Positions 40,903 to 49,718 of a stretch of DNA of 64,000 bases are shown here, one piece after another; positions within the stretch are counted from its first letter, which is position 1, and every line of letters begins with the position of its first letter. The notes under the pieces were generated by a model, which worked only from the letters and a program-made list of their open reading frames with translations, ran no database searches and had not been told where the DNA came from. Both the position numbers and the translations under genes were made by a program. The stretch lies in the NCBI RefSeq assembly GCF_024105665.1, contig NZ_JAAAMK010000002.1, positions 1 through 64,000 of the forward strand. Reading direction: 5' to 3'. This DNA is from Aliihoeflea aestuarii. GTDB lineage: Bacteria; Pseudomonadota; Alphaproteobacteria; Rhizobiales; Rhizobiaceae.

Positions 40903-41376
40903 ATGAAACTCAACGAACTTCATGATGTCGATGGTGCGACCCATTCGCGCAAGCGCGTCGGTCGCGGTATCGGCTCCGGCAAGGGCAAGACCGGCGGCCG
41001 TGGCGTGAAGGGCCAGAGCTCGCGTTCGGGCGTCGCCATCAACGGCTTCGAGGGCGGCCAGATGCCGATCTATCGTCGCCTGCCCAAGCGCGGCTTCAAG
41101 GTGCCGTTTGCCAAGGAATTCAACGAGATTTCCGTCGGCAAGGTGCAGGAAGCGATCGATTCGGGTCGTCTCGACGCCAAGCAAGCCGTCACGATCGACG
41201 CATTGGTGAATGCGGGCCTCGTCCGCCGCGCCAAGGACGGCGTGCGCCTTCTTGGCAATGGCGAGATCAAGTCGAAAGTGTCCTTCGACGTTGCAGGCGC
41301 TTCCAAGTCGGCTGTCGAAAAGGTCGAGAAGGCCGGCGGCTCCGTCAAGGTGCCTGAAAAGGTCGCTGCGGAGTAA
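40903..41376 (+). CDS. rplO: 50S ribosomal protein L15
   Basis: A 157-residue L15, a late 50S assembly protein. The Gly- and basic-rich N-terminal half ([20 protein letters not shown]) with [19 protein letters not shown], then a globular C-terminal domain ending [18 protein letters not shown] strong hairpin lies between it and secY. Confidence 0.97.
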   Translation: MKLNELHDVDGATHSRKRVGRGIGSGKGKTGGRGVKGQSSRSGVAINGFEGGQMPIYRRLPKRGFKVPFAKEFNEISVGKVQEAIDSGRLDAKQAVTIDALVNAGLVRRAKDGVRLLGNGEIKSKVSFDVAGASKSAVEKVEKAGGSVKVPEKVAAE

Positions 41377-41399
41377 TCCACGGCGACATGCGTTGATTG

Positions 41400-41424
41400 A
41401 AGCGGCGGCCTTGTGCCGCCGCTT
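41400..41424 (+). promoter_or_regulatory. Hairpin between rplO and secY
   Basis: AAGCGGCGG (41400-41408) and CCGCCGCTT (41416-41424) pair perfectly around CCTTGTG. It is followed by GCATATTG without a U-tract, 24 bases after rplO. The 169-base gap also may hold a promoter for secY, but no convincing boxes were seen. Confidence 0.45.
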
Positions 41425-41545
41425 GCATATTGTCGGGCGTGGCCTTATGTCGTGCCTTCCACGGCTTGAACCGACGGACAGTGCGTGACAGGTTTTCCGC
41501 GCGCCGGCTTTTCCTCGGCTGATCCGCCTGCGTTCGGAGAGACTT

Positions 41546-42886
41546 ATGGCATCTGCAGCAGAACAACTTGCCGCAAATCTGAATTTCGCGGCCTTCTCGA
41601 AGGCCGAAGACCTCAAAAAGCGAATCTGGTTCACGCTCGGCGCTCTGCTCGTCTACCGGCTCGGCACCTACATCCCGATGCCTGGCATCAACCCGGATGC
41701 CTTCGCTCAGGCCTTCCAGCAGCAGTCCGGCGGCGTCCTCGGCATGTTCAACATGTTCGCGGGCGGCGCGGTCGAGCGCATGGCGATCTTCGCGCTCGGC
41801 ATCATGCCCTACATTTCCGCCTCCATCATCATGCAGCTCATGACGGCCGTGGTGCCGACGCTCGAGCAGTTGAAGAAGGAAGGCGAGCAGGGCCGCAAGA
41901 TCATCAATCAGTACACCCGCTACGGCACCGTGCTTCTGGCGACGGTTCAGGCTTACGGCATCGCCGTCGGTCTCGAGGGCGGCGCGAACATCGTGACTGA
42001 TCCGGGCTGGTTCTTCCGCATTTCCGCCGTCATCACTTTGGTCGGTGGCACGATGTTTCTGATGTGGCTCGGCGAGCAGATCACCGCGCGCGGTCTCGGC
42101 AACGGGATCTCGCTGATCATCTTCGCCGGCATCGTCGCCGGTATGCCGTCTGCGATCTCCGGCACACTGGAACTCGGCCGCACCGGCGCGCTGTCGACGA
42201 CCCTGATCCTGGCGATCCTTGTCCTGGCCGTTATCTTGATCGGTGTGATCGTCTTCTTTGAGCGTGCACAGCGCCGGCTTCTGATCCAGTATCCGAAGCG
42301 CCAGGTCGGCAACCGCATGTTCCAGGGCGACACGTCTCACCTGCCGCTGAAGCTGAACACGGCCGGCGTCATTCCGGCGATCTTCGCCTCGTCGCTGCTG
42401 CTTCTGCCGGCCACCGCCGCCGGCTTCTCCGACACGACGAACCTGCCGGCATGGGCGAATTCGGTTCTGGCCGCTCTCGGCCACGGCCAGCCGCTCTATA
42501 TGGTGCTTTACGCCGCTCTTATCGGGTTCTTTGCCTTTTTCTACACGGCGATCGTTTTCAATCCTAAGGACACCGCCGACCAGTTGAAGAAGCATTCGGG
42601 CTTCATTCCGGGCTACCGTCCCGGCGAGCGCACGGCCGAGTATATCGACTATGTGCTGACTCGCATAACGACGGTGGGTGCGGCTTATCTGATCGTGGTC
42701 TGCCTTGTGCCGGAATTCCTGATCTCGGCCACTGGCGTGCCGTTCTATCTTGGCGGAACGTCGCTGCTGATCGTCGTCAGCGTCACGCTCGACACGGTCG
42801 CGCAGATGCAGGGGCACCTTATTGCCCATCAGTATGAAGGGTTGATCAAGAAGTCGAAGCTGCGTGGTGGTAAGAGGGGACGATGA
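41546..42886 (+). CDS. secY: Preprotein translocase subunit SecY
   Basis: A 446-residue central channel subunit of the Sec translocon with ten membrane helices. Recognisable parts are the plug region following helix 1 ([17 protein letters not shown]), the signature [14 protein letters not shown], and the cytoplasmic loop with [17 protein letters not shown]. The C-terminal tail RGGKRGR is basic. It partners with SecE at 14438. Its stop overlaps the adk start by 4 bases (ATGA), so adk is translationally coupled. Confidence 0.98.
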   Translation: MASAAEQLAANLNFAAFSKAEDLKKRIWFTLGALLVYRLGTYIPMPGINPDAFAQAFQQQSGGVLGMFNMFAGGAVERMAIFALGIMPYISASIIMQLMTAVVPTLEQLKKEGEQGRKIINQYTRYGTVLLATVQAYGIAVGLEGGANIVTDPGWFFRISAVITLVGGTMFLMWLGEQITARGLGNGISLIIFAGIVAGMPSAISGTLELGRTGALSTTLILAILVLAVILIGVIVFFERAQRRLLIQYPKRQVGNRMFQGDTSHLPLKLNTAGVIPAIFASSLLLLPATAAGFSDTTNLPAWANSVLAALGHGQPLYMVLYAALIGFFAFFYTAIVFNPKDTADQLKKHSGFIPGYRPGERTAEYIDYVLTRITTVGAAYLIVVCLVPEFLISATGVPFYLGGTSLLIVVSVTLDTVAQMQGHLIAHQYEGLIKKSKLRGGKRGR

Positions 42887-43470
42887 GACTAATTTTGCTT
42901 GGCCCGCCGGGAGCGGGGAAGGGGACGCAGGCACAAAGGCTGGTCGAGAAACACGGCATTCCGCAGCTTTCCACGGGGGATATGCTGCGCTCGGCTGTGG
43001 CGAATGGCACCGAGATCGGTCGCCGCGCGAAGGCGATCATGGATGCGGGCCAGCTCGTTTCCGACGACGTCGTCAACCAGATCGTGTCCGACCGGATCGA
43101 TGAGCCGGATTGCCGCAAGGGTTTCATACTCGATGGCTTTCCGCGCACCGTCGCGCAGGCCGAGGCTCTCTCGGCGATGCTGGGCGCAAAGGGTCAGAAG
43201 CTCGACGCGGTCATCGAACTCAAGGTCGACGAATCGGCCTTGATCGAGCGCATGAAGAAGCGGGTCGCCGATACGATTGCGGCCGGCGGCACCGTGCGCG
43301 CCGATGACAATGCCGATTCGTTCGCCAAACGACTCGAAGAGTATCGCCAGAAGACGGCGCCGCTATCCGCGCATTACAAGCAGACGGGCGAACTGGTGAC
43401 GATCGACGGCATGCAGGACATGGACGCCGTCACCCACGAGATCGAGGACATCCTCGCAAAAGCGGACTGA
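42883..43470 (+). CDS. adk: Adenylate kinase
   Basis: A 195-residue adenylate kinase converting ATP + AMP to two ADP. The P-loop [10 protein letters not shown] is at residues 7-16, [17 protein letters not shown] in the AMP-binding part, and the [13 protein letters not shown] motif at about 84. The LID region is the short type ([18 protein letters not shown]) without zinc-binding Cys, as in other alphaproteobacteria. The ATG overlaps the secY stop. It is the last gene of the spc group before rpsM. Confidence 0.97.
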   Translation: MRLILLGPPGAGKGTQAQRLVEKHGIPQLSTGDMLRSAVANGTEIGRRAKAIMDAGQLVSDDVVNQIVSDRIDEPDCRKGFILDGFPRTVAQAEALSAMLGAKGQKLDAVIELKVDESALIERMKKRVADTIAAGGTVRADDNADSFAKRLEEYRQKTAPLSAHYKQTGELVTIDGMQDMDAVTHEIEDILAKAD

Positions 43471-43654
43471 TGGCGTGCGGGGTTGACCCGCGTGCCGACT
43501 TGCCCTATAGCGGCGCGTCTTCCCAATTCGTGAACGGGGCGCGCCGCTTTCGGGCATGCGCCCCTCATGGTGCAGGAAACCTCGCATGGGCCGGCCTCCA
43601 CCGGACGCGGGATAACAAGAACCGTCGGGTATCCGACATTAGATGGAGACGAAG

Positions 43655-44023
43655 ATGGCCCGTATAGCTGGCGTCAATATTCCGACCAACAAGCGCGTGA
43701 TCATCGCGCTTCAGTACATTCACGGTATCGGTGCGAAGTTCGCGTCCGAGATCGTTGAGAAGGTCGGCATCCCGCTCGACCGCCGCGTCAACCAGTTGAC
43801 CGACGCCGAAGTGCTGCAAATCCGCGAGGCGATCGACCGCGACTATCAGGTCGAGGGTGATCTGCGCCGCGAAGTTTCGATGAACATCAAGCGCCTGATG
43901 GACCTTGGCTGCTACCGTGGCCTGCGCCACCGTCGTTCGCTGCCGGTTCGCGGCCAGCGCACGCACACCAACGCCCGCACCCGCAAGGGTCCGGCGAAGG
44001 CGATTGCCGGTAAGAAGAAGTAA
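43655..44023 (+). CDS. rpsM: 30S ribosomal protein S13
   Basis: A 122-residue S13 in the 30S head, contacting L5 and the P-site tRNA. It starts [20 protein letters not shown] and ends with the basic [20 protein letters not shown]. The ATG at 43655 is preferred over an ATG at 43643, because the family begins MARIAGV and GGAGACGAAG precedes it. A 128-base gap with a tandem repeat separates it from rpsK. Confidence 0.97.
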   Translation: MARIAGVNIPTNKRVIIALQYIHGIGAKFASEIVEKVGIPLDRRVNQLTDAEVLQIREAIDRDYQVEGDLRREVSMNIKRLMDLGCYRGLRHRRSLPVRGQRTHTNARTRKGPAKAIAGKKK

Positions 44024-44032
44024 GAATTGAAG

Positions 44033-44101
44033 GGGAATAGGGAAATAGGGAAATAGGGAAACGCAATTTCCCCTTTCCCTCGCTCCCTGCTTCCCTTCCT
44101 G
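44033..44101. repeat. Purine-then-pyrimidine tandem repeat between rpsM and rpsK
   Basis: On the forward strand an 8-base unit GGAAATAG is repeated (GGGAATAG at 44033, GGAAATAG at 44041 and 44049, then GGAAAC), followed after ACGCAATT by a run of pyrimidine blocks (TCCCC, TTTCCC, TCGCTCCC, TGCTTCCC, TTCC). The two halves are loosely complementary and could fold into a long imperfect hairpin within the mRNA. Confidence 0.7.
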
Positions 44102-44151
44102 GTGGAGCCGCTGGAATTACGGCGGCGACGAGATCATTTGAAAGGAATATC

Positions 44152-44541
44152 ATGGCCAAGGAAGCCGGACGCATTCGCCGCCGCGAACGCAAGAACATCT
44201 CGACGGGCATCGCGCACGTCAACTCGACCTTCAACAACACCATGATCACCATCACCGACGCACAGGGCAACGCGATTGCCTGGTCTTCTGCCGGTGCTCA
44301 GGGCTTCAAGGGTTCGCGCAAGTCGACCCCGTTCGCCGCTCAGGTCGCCGCCGAAGATTGCGCCAAGAAGGCGCAAGAGCACGGCATGCGCACCCTCGAA
44401 GTCGAGGTTTGCGGTCCCGGTTCCGGCCGTGAGTCGGCACTTCGCGCGCTTCAGGCCGCGGGCTTCATGATCACGTCGATCCGCGACGTGACGCCGATCC
44501 CGCACAATGGCTGCCGCCCGCGCAAGAAGCGTCGCGTCTAA
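44152..44541 (+). CDS. rpsK: 30S ribosomal protein S11
   Basis: A 129-residue S11 on the 30S platform near the Shine-Dalgarno helix. It has [40 protein letters not shown] and the C-terminal [17 protein letters not shown]. The start follows GAAAGGAAT. No rpsD follows it, in contrast to E. coli; in alphaproteobacteria rpsD normally lies elsewhere. Confidence 0.98.
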   Translation: MAKEAGRIRRRERKNISTGIAHVNSTFNNTMITITDAQGNAIAWSSAGAQGFKGSRKSTPFAAQVAAEDCAKKAQEHGMRTLEVEVCGPGSGRESALRALQAAGFMITSIRDVTPIPHNGCRPRKKRRV

Positions 44542-44559
44542 CAGTTCACACATTGCATG

Positions 44560-44579
44560 AGCGCCGGATGTCCGGCGCT
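44560..44579 (+). promoter_or_regulatory. Hairpin between rpsK and rpoA
   Basis: AGCGCCGGA (44560-44568) and TCCGGCGCT (44571-44579) form a perfect 9-bp stem with a two-base loop, 18 bases after rpsK. No U-tract follows; rpoA starts 65 bases later. Confidence 0.45.
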
Positions 44580-44644
44580 CCTCTGCGATTTCCAGTATTG
44601 CCTGGCACGATTGGATGGTGTCGGGGAAACGGAAGGAAAATCGA

Positions 44645-45655
44645 ATGATCCAGAAAAACTGGCAGGAACTCATCAAGCCGAACAAGGTCGAGTTCAAGTC
44701 CAAGGGCCGTACCAATACGACGCTCGTCGCCGAGCCGCTCGAGCGTGGCTTCGGCCTGACGCTCGGCAACGCGCTTCGCCGCGTGCTTTTGTCGTCGCTT
44801 CGCGGCGCAGCCGTTACGGCTGTGCAGATCGACGGCGTCCTGCACGAGTTCTCGTCGATCCCGGGCGTTCGCGAGGACGTGACGGACATCGTGCTCAACA
44901 TCAAGGAAATCGCCATCCGCATGGAAGGCGAAGGTCCCAAGCGCATGGTCGTGCGCAAGCAGGGTCCGGGTGTTGTCGTTGCCGGCGACATTCAGACCGT
45001 CGGCGATGTCGAGATCCTGAACCCCGATCATGTGATCTGCACGCTCGACGAGGGCGCGGAAATCCGCATGGAGTTCACGGTCGACGCCGGCAAGGGCTAT
45101 GTCCCGGCCGAGCGCAACCGCGCCGAAGACGCGCCGATCGGCCTCATCCCGGTCGATTCGCTCTATTCGCCGGTCCGCAAGGTTTCCTATAAGGTCGAGA
45201 ACACCCGCGAGGGCCAGGTTCTCGACTATGACAAGCTGACCATGCAGATCGAGACCGACGGTTCGATTTCCGGTGAAGATGCGGTGGCTTTCGCCGCCCG
45301 TATCCTTCAGGACCAGCTCGGCCTCTTCGTCAATTTCGAAGAGCCGCAGAAGGAAGTCGCTTCGGAGCAGGTCACCGAGTTGGCATTCAACCCGGCGCTC
45401 TTGAAGAAGGTCGACGAACTGGAGCTTTCGGTCCGTTCGGCGAACTGCCTGAAGAACGACAACATCGTCTATATCGGCGACCTGATCCAGAAGACGGAGG
45501 CGGAAATGCTCCGCACGCCCAATTTCGGACGCAAGTCGTTGAACGAGATCAAGGAAGTTCTCGCCTCGATGGGTCTCCATCTGGGCATGGACGTGGCCGA
45601 CTGGCCGCCGGAGAACATCGACGACCTCGCCAAGCGCTACGAAGATCAGTATTGA
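44645..45655 (+). CDS. rpoA: RNA polymerase alpha subunit
   Basis: A 336-residue alpha subunit. The N-terminal domain ([20 protein letters not shown], residues about 31-50) dimerises and assembles beta and beta'. After a linker at about 235-250 comes the C-terminal domain ([40 protein letters not shown]), which contacts UP elements and activators. ATG at 44645 ([17 protein letters not shown]) follows ACGGAAGG. It lies between rpsK and rplQ in the usual order. Confidence 0.98.
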   Translation: MIQKNWQELIKPNKVEFKSKGRTNTTLVAEPLERGFGLTLGNALRRVLLSSLRGAAVTAVQIDGVLHEFSSIPGVREDVTDIVLNIKEIAIRMEGEGPKRMVVRKQGPGVVVAGDIQTVGDVEILNPDHVICTLDEGAEIRMEFTVDAGKGYVPAERNRAEDAPIGLIPVDSLYSPVRKVSYKVENTREGQVLDYDKLTMQIETDGSISGEDAVAFAARILQDQLGLFVNFEEPQKEVASEQVTELAFNPALLKKVDELELSVRSANCLKNDNIVYIGDLIQKTEAEMLRTPNFGRKSLNEIKEVLASMGLHLGMDVADWPPENIDDLAKRYEDQY

Positions 45656-45693
45656 GGCTTGATGCCTCGCATCAAATGTGAAGGAGCAAGCTC

Positions 45694-46122
45694 ATGCGCC
45701 ACGGAAATTCCGGCCGTAAGCTGAACCGTACCGCCAGCCACCGCAAGGCGATGTTCGCCAACATGGCCGCATCCCTTATCGAGCACGAGCAGATCGTGAC
45801 GACCCTGCCGAAGGCGAAGGAACTTCGCCCGATCGTGGAAAAGCTCGTCACGCTCGGCAAGCGCGGTGACCTGCACGCCCGTCGTCAGGTCATCTCGTCG
45901 ACCCGTTCGGAAGCCGCTGCCAAGCGTCTGTTCGACGACATCGCGCCGCGTTATGCAGACCGTCACGGCGGCTATCTGCGCATCATGAAGGCCGGTTTCC
46001 GCCACGGCGACAACGCGCCGATGGCTGTCATCGAGTTCGTCGAGCGCGACGTCGATGCAAAGGGCGCTGCCGACCGCGCCCGCGTCGAAGCCGAGCAGGC
46101 CAATGAGAGCGAAGCCGCATAA
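45694..46122 (+). CDS. rplQ: 50S ribosomal protein L17
   Basis: A 142-residue L17 with [40 protein letters not shown] and the core [20 protein letters not shown]. Compared with E. coli it is slightly longer at the C-terminus, ending in an acidic Ala/Glu tail. Last gene of the alpha group, closed by a bidirectional terminator. Confidence 0.98.
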   Translation: MRHGNSGRKLNRTASHRKAMFANMAASLIEHEQIVTTLPKAKELRPIVEKLVTLGKRGDLHARRQVISSTRSEAAAKRLFDDIAPRYADRHGGYLRIMKAGFRHGDNAPMAVIEFVERDVDAKGAADRARVEAEQANESEAA

Positions 46123-46147
46123 AGCGATTTCAGCTTTCGAAGAGTTT

Positions 46148-46175
46148 GAAAAGGGCGCCGCAAGGCGCCCTTTTC
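46148..46175. terminator. Bidirectional terminator between rplQ and the DUF486 gene
   Basis: GAAAAGGGCGCC (46148-46159) and GGCGCCCTTTTC (46164-46175) form a perfect 12-bp stem around GCAA. With A-runs on one side and T-runs on the other it can stop transcription of rplQ and of the converging reverse-strand gene that ends at 46180. Confidence 0.9.
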
Positions 46176-46179
46176 GCGT

Positions 46180-46530
46180 TCAGCCGATTGGCCCCTTGAA
46201 AATAAAGAATGCCCCCGCGCAGATAAGCGTAAAGCCGACAACGTGGTTCACGGTGATGCTCTCGCCTAGATAGAAGACCGAAAACACGGCGAAGACCGTG
46301 AGTGTCAGCACTTCCTGAATGGTCTTGAGTTCGGCGGCGGAGTAGACGCCGTGGCCGATGCGGTTGGCGGGAACCGCAAAGCAATATTCGAGAAAAGCGA
46401 TGAGCCAGCTTATGCCGATCACCACGAGCAACGGCGCGGTCGGATATTTGAGGTGACCGTACCAGGCGAACGTCATGAACACGTTCGAGACGGCCAAAAG
46501 CAGGATCGGCAGAAGATAGGGCAGGGACAT
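46180..46530 (-). CDS. DUF486-family (DMT-type) membrane protein
   Basis: A 116-residue inner-membrane protein with four predicted helices. It opens MSLPYLLPILLLAVSNVFMT and includes FAWYGHLKYP, WLIAFLEYCFAVPANRIGHG and AELKTIQEVLTLTVFAVFSV, which are the conserved blocks of DUF486. The family belongs to the drug/metabolite-transporter superfamily but its substrate is unknown. ATG at 46530 is preferred over an upstream start because it opens directly into the first helix. It stands 73 bases downstream of radC's end and converges on rplQ. Confidence 0.85.
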   Translation of the reverse strand: MSLPYLLPILLLAVSNVFMTFAWYGHLKYPTAPLLVVIGISWLIAFLEYCFAVPANRIGHGVYSAAELKTIQEVLTLTVFAVFSVFYLGESITVNHVVGFTLICAGAFFIFKGPIG

Positions 46531-46603
46531 GGTCGCGATTCCACGGTGATGATCGAATCGCTTTATCGCCAACATGCTGGTGGACACCAGCGATTTCGGC
46601 GGG

Positions 46604-47404
46604 TCAGAACAGGCGCAGGCTCTTCATGCTCACATGGCCGCTCTTGCCGATGATGATGTGATCATGCACGGAGATCCCGAGCGGCTTGGCGGCATCAGCG
46701 ATCGTTTTGGTCATCTCGATATCCGCGCGAGAGGGCGTCGGGTCGCCTGATGGATGGTTGTGCACGAGGATCAGCGCGCTCGCGGAGAGCTCCAGCGCGC
46801 GCTTCACCACCTCGCGCGGATAGACCGGCGTATGATCGATCGTGCCGCGTTGCTGCACCTCATCGGCGATCAGCGCGTTCTTCTTGTCGAGGAAGAGCAG
46901 GCGGAATTGCTCCTTCGTCTCGAATGCCATCGCCGCGCGGCAGTAATCGAGTACCTGGTTCCATGAGCCGAGAATTTCGCGCTTGCCAACCTCGCCGCGC
47001 GCCAGACGACTGCCCGCAGCGGCAACAATTTTGAGGTCGAGCGCGGTCGAAGCGCCGACGCCCTTGACTTCCGCCAGCAATGTCGGATCGGCACCGAGAA
47101 CTTCGGCGAAGGAGCCGAAGCGGGCCAGAAGCGCCTTTGCGATACCCTTGGTATCGGCGCGTGGAATGGAGCGGAACAGGATCAACTCGAGAAGTTCGTA
47201 ATCGGCAAGCGCCGAAGCACCACCTTCGGCAAATCGCACGCGCAAGCGATCCCGATGGCCGTGATAATGCGGCTTGTCCGGAGCCGGGCCGGATGCGGTC
47301 TTCGATTGCCTGACGAGTGGCGGGATCGGCGTCGGATCGGCGGTGAGCGTGAACGGCCGCTCTGCGAAAAAACCACGCTCGTCGTCCGCCTCGCCCTCGT
47401 TCAT
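46604..47404 (-). CDS. radC: RadC-family JAB-domain protein
   Basis: A 266-residue protein with a UPF0758/RadC layout: an N-terminal helix-hairpin-helix part ([54 protein letters not shown]) and a C-terminal JAB metalloprotease-like domain. The metal motif is [20 protein letters not shown], with the two His and the Asp. The family was once linked to DNA repair, but its role is not settled. ATG at 47404 is chosen; a TTG at 47422 would make the gene overlap map by 8 bases. Both are on the reverse strand and probably co-transcribed. Confidence 0.92.
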   Translation of the reverse strand: MNEGEADDERGFFAERPFTLTADPTPIPPLVRQSKTASGPAPDKPHYHGHRDRLRVRFAEGGASALADYELLELILFRSIPRADTKGIAKALLARFGSFAEVLGADPTLLAEVKGVGASTALDLKIVAAAGSRLARGEVGKREILGSWNQVLDYCRAAMAFETKEQFRLLFLDKKNALIADEVQQRGTIDHTPVYPREVVKRALELSASALILVHNHPSGDPTPSRADIEMTKTIADAAKPLGISVHDHIIIGKSGHVSMKSLRLF

Positions 47405-47414
47405 CGGCAGGCCG

Positions 47415-48239
47415 TCAGGCAAGGCCGGGGCGGTCGAGACCGCCGGGTGACAGCGAGAAGATTTCGCATCCGTCCTTGGTCACACCCACCGTGTGCTCAT
47501 ATTGCGCCGAAAGCGAACGGTCTCGCGTCACCGCAGTCCAGCCGTCCGAAAGCACCTTCACATGCGGGCGTCCCAAATTGATCATCGGCTCAATGGTGAA
47601 GATCATGCCCTCACGCATTTCGACGCCTTCGTTCGGGCTGCCATAGTGCAGGATGTTCGGCGCGTCGTGGAACAGGCGCCCGACGCCGTGGCCGCAGAAA
47701 TCCCGAACCACCGAACAGCGCTCGGCTTCGGCGAAAGACTGAATCGCCGCCCCGATCGCCCCGGTGCGTGCACCCGGCCGCACGGCGGCAATGCCCCGCG
47801 TCAGGCATTCATGCGTGACTTCGAGAAGACGCTCCGCCGCGCGCTTGATCTGGCCGACAGGATACATCCGGCTCGAATCGCCATGCCAGCCGTCGAGGAT
47901 GTAGGTAACGTCGATATTGACGATGTCACCCTCGCGCAGGGGCTTGGCGTCGGGAATGCCGTGGCAGACGACGTGATTGATCGATGTGCACGAGGACTTC
48001 GTGTAGCCGCGATAGTTGAGCGTGGCGGGCAGGGCGCCATGGTCCATGCCAAACTCGAAGACGAAACGGTCGATCGATTCCGTCGTCGTGCCCGGCTTCA
48101 CGAGGCCCGCCAGCGCGTCGAGGCAGCGTGCCGTCAGTTGGCATGCCTTGCGCATGCCTTCGAACGCGTCTTCGTTATAGAGCCGGATCTGGCCGGTATT
48201 GCGCGAAGGGGCCGCCTCCGCATCTAGATAGGTGACCAT
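47415..48239 (-). CDS. map: Methionine aminopeptidase, type I
   Basis: A 274-residue Map that removes the initiator Met from nascent proteins. The pita-bread fold residues are visible: His in [12 protein letters not shown], Asp in [17 protein letters not shown], His in [17 protein letters not shown], and Glu in [10 protein letters not shown] and in [11 protein letters not shown]. It starts [20 protein letters not shown] at 48239, as in rhizobial forms; the open frame further upstream overlaps a recombinase remnant. It lies 10 bases before radC. Confidence 0.96.
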   Translation of the reverse strand: MVTYLDAEAAPSRNTGQIRLYNEDAFEGMRKACQLTARCLDALAGLVKPGTTTESIDRFVFEFGMDHGALPATLNYRGYTKSSCTSINHVVCHGIPDAKPLREGDIVNIDVTYILDGWHGDSSRMYPVGQIKRAAERLLEVTHECLTRGIAAVRPGARTGAIGAAIQSFAEAERCSVVRDFCGHGVGRLFHDAPNILHYGSPNEGVEMREGMIFTIEPMINLGRPHVKVLSDGWTAVTRDRSLSAQYEHTVGVTKDGCEIFSLSPGGLDRPGLA

Positions 48240-48325
48240 TATATCCTGCCGGTCGCAACGGAACTGATTGAAAACAGATTTGGCACCAAGCGCGCTCGCA
48301 TTCAACCCCGGAAGCGACCGCATGT

Positions 48326-48508
48326 AAGAGGGAAGGCATCGCGAAGGCGCGGGCTGACGGTAAATATAAGGGTCAAAAGGCAACGGCTATGGCGAAGGCA
48401 GATGATGTTGTGCGCCTTAAAGCCGAGGGGCAGGCTGCCGAGCAGATCGCGACGATCTTGGATATAAGCCGCGCGAGTGTATTTCGAGCATTAAAAGCTC
48501 AGGCTTAG
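48326..48508 (+). pseudogene. Serine-recombinase C-terminal remnant
   Basis: In one frame, 48326-48508 encodes REGIAKARADGKYKGQKATA followed by a helix-turn-helix (RLKAEGQAAEQIATILDISR, ASVFRALKAQA) and a stop. This is the C-terminal DNA-binding end of a resolvase/invertase (Pin/Hin type). The catalytic N-terminal domain with its Ser and Arg residues is missing: the sequence before it belongs to the map upstream region. The first in-frame ATG, at 48389, would give only 39 residues. It is read toward the Ntn-hydrolase gene and marks an old integration. Confidence 0.8.
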
Positions 48509-48537
48509 CTTCCGAAGGTATGCTTGAAGGATCGCGC

Positions 48538-49383
48538 TCAACCCATACCAAATGTGCCGATCACTAGCGGGCCGACCCGTCCGAGCTCGACATCGATATC
48601 AATACCATTTAGCGTTCGTCGCGCAGTTGGTTCGCCATATCGAATTGGCTCGGCCGTCCAATACACTCTGAATTCAGACGTGAAATCAGCTAGGCCGATT
48701 GAGACAGAGCCGCCCACCGCTCCTCTTCCCTCACCCGCCATCTCAGCCACTATTCTCTTCGGCAGTCTCGCGGCGGTGTTATCGATGCGAAGTTGCGCAT
48801 ATCGAGACATAAAACGCTTTATTTCATCCTCGCCGCCTATAATCACGCCAGGAAATGATGCTGATGTCGAAACGTCAGTAATTCGTATCGTTACCTCACT
48901 TCCATCGAACTCATCCGAAATGTGACGTATCTGCATTTCGTTCGAGGCGGGACACTTTCCAAAAATGACGAAATCACACAAGCCCCGATCTTTAAGGTTA
49001 TTCGTGACCTCCCTTATGTTTTCAACATAGCGCTTCAGTATACGCCCCAAAAGAGACGCCAGATCGTCCAAGCTCGGAGGGGTCGAGGCCGATCCCGTGA
49101 GTTGACCACACGCAAGAGACATCGTTGCGATGGCCTGAGAAGCTGCTGAAACGTTCCCGGCGAACGCAAGTCCCAGTGTTCCCTTGTAAAACAGCGGACC
49201 AAACGTCGCCAGTTCAGTTAGATTGCGCGGCGCCATGCGGCAACTGATCGGGAGCGGGTAAACTTTCGCTCCCGCGTCGGTCGTTATTGCAACACCGCTA
49301 CCAGAACGGTCTGGTCTGGAGATGCGAGTATCAGCGGCCACCCAGACGCCTTCTGTGTCGTGCCAGACTGCTGCGATCGTCAT
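48538..49383 (-). CDS. Proteasome/HslV-like Ntn-hydrolase of unknown function
   Basis: A 281-residue protein with no family I can name. From ATG 49383 it starts MTIAAVWHDTEGVWVAADTR. After removal of Met, Thr would be residue 1 and Asp residue 17 (AADTRIS), as in proteasome beta subunits and HslV; a Lys before VYPL is at 39, against 33 in those families, with a six-residue insertion. GTLGLAFAGNVSAASQAIA resembles the Gly-rich strand after the active site. The rest, including a C-terminal beta-rich part (SIGLADFTSEFRVYWTAEPI), is unlike HslV. No ATPase partner is adjacent. Its base composition is visibly less G+C-rich than its neighbours. A start further upstream (49461) would bury the Thr. 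Confidence 0.65.
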   Translation of the reverse strand: MTIAAVWHDTEGVWVAADTRISRPDRSGSGVAITTDAGAKVYPLPISCRMAPRNLTELATFGPLFYKGTLGLAFAGNVSAASQAIATMSLACGQLTGSASTPPSLDDLASLLGRILKRYVENIREVTNNLKDRGLCDFVIFGKCPASNEMQIRHISDEFDGSEVTIRITDVSTSASFPGVIIGGEDEIKRFMSRYAQLRIDNTAARLPKRIVAEMAGEGRGAVGGSVSIGLADFTSEFRVYWTAEPIRYGEPTARRTLNGIDIDVELGRVGPLVIGTFGMG

Positions 49384-49516
49384 AGTAGCGTCCTCGTTGC
49401 TAAACTGCTTGTACACGCTTTCGCGTGCGAGGACGTGGGGGAAAAGTGGGTGGAAGAGCAAACCGAGAATGCTCGATTACTCGATCATTCAACACGTTAA
49501 AGAGGGTAAAGAATGT

Positions 49517-49591
49517 TGGTACGCCCAAGGGGAATCGAACCCCTGTCTGCGCCGTGAAAGGGCGCTGTCCTAACCGCTAGACGATGGGCGC
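49517..49591 (-). tRNA. tRNA-Glu (anticodon UUC)
   Basis: On the reverse strand a 75-nt cloverleaf: acceptor GCGCCCA (49591-49585) pairs with TGGGCGT with a G-T first pair, discriminator A, encoded CCA (49519-49517). The anticodon loop CTTTCAC gives UUC; the T-arm is AGGGGTTCGATTCCCCT. Its 3' end faces the Ntn-hydrolase insert, the orientation expected for tRNA-targeted integration. Confidence 0.95.
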
Positions 49592-49718
49592 GTTCCAACG
49601 ACGCGGTTTATAGTAAGCTTCCGCGAAGCACACAAGCCGCCCAAGGCCGTTTTTCCGATTTTTCTGATGCATCGAGACTTACGCAACGTCGGCGGAAAAC
49701 AGCATTCCAGGAGCAATC

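Noticed and set aside
47404-47422. TTG start for radC at 47422
   Set aside because: It would overlap map by 8 bases and adds six residues; the ATG at 47404 is a simpler start.
48290-49600. Duplicated tRNA-Glu 3' end that would mark an att site
   Set aside because: I compared the tRNA 3' sequence with the left flank of the insert and saw no repeat of useful length.
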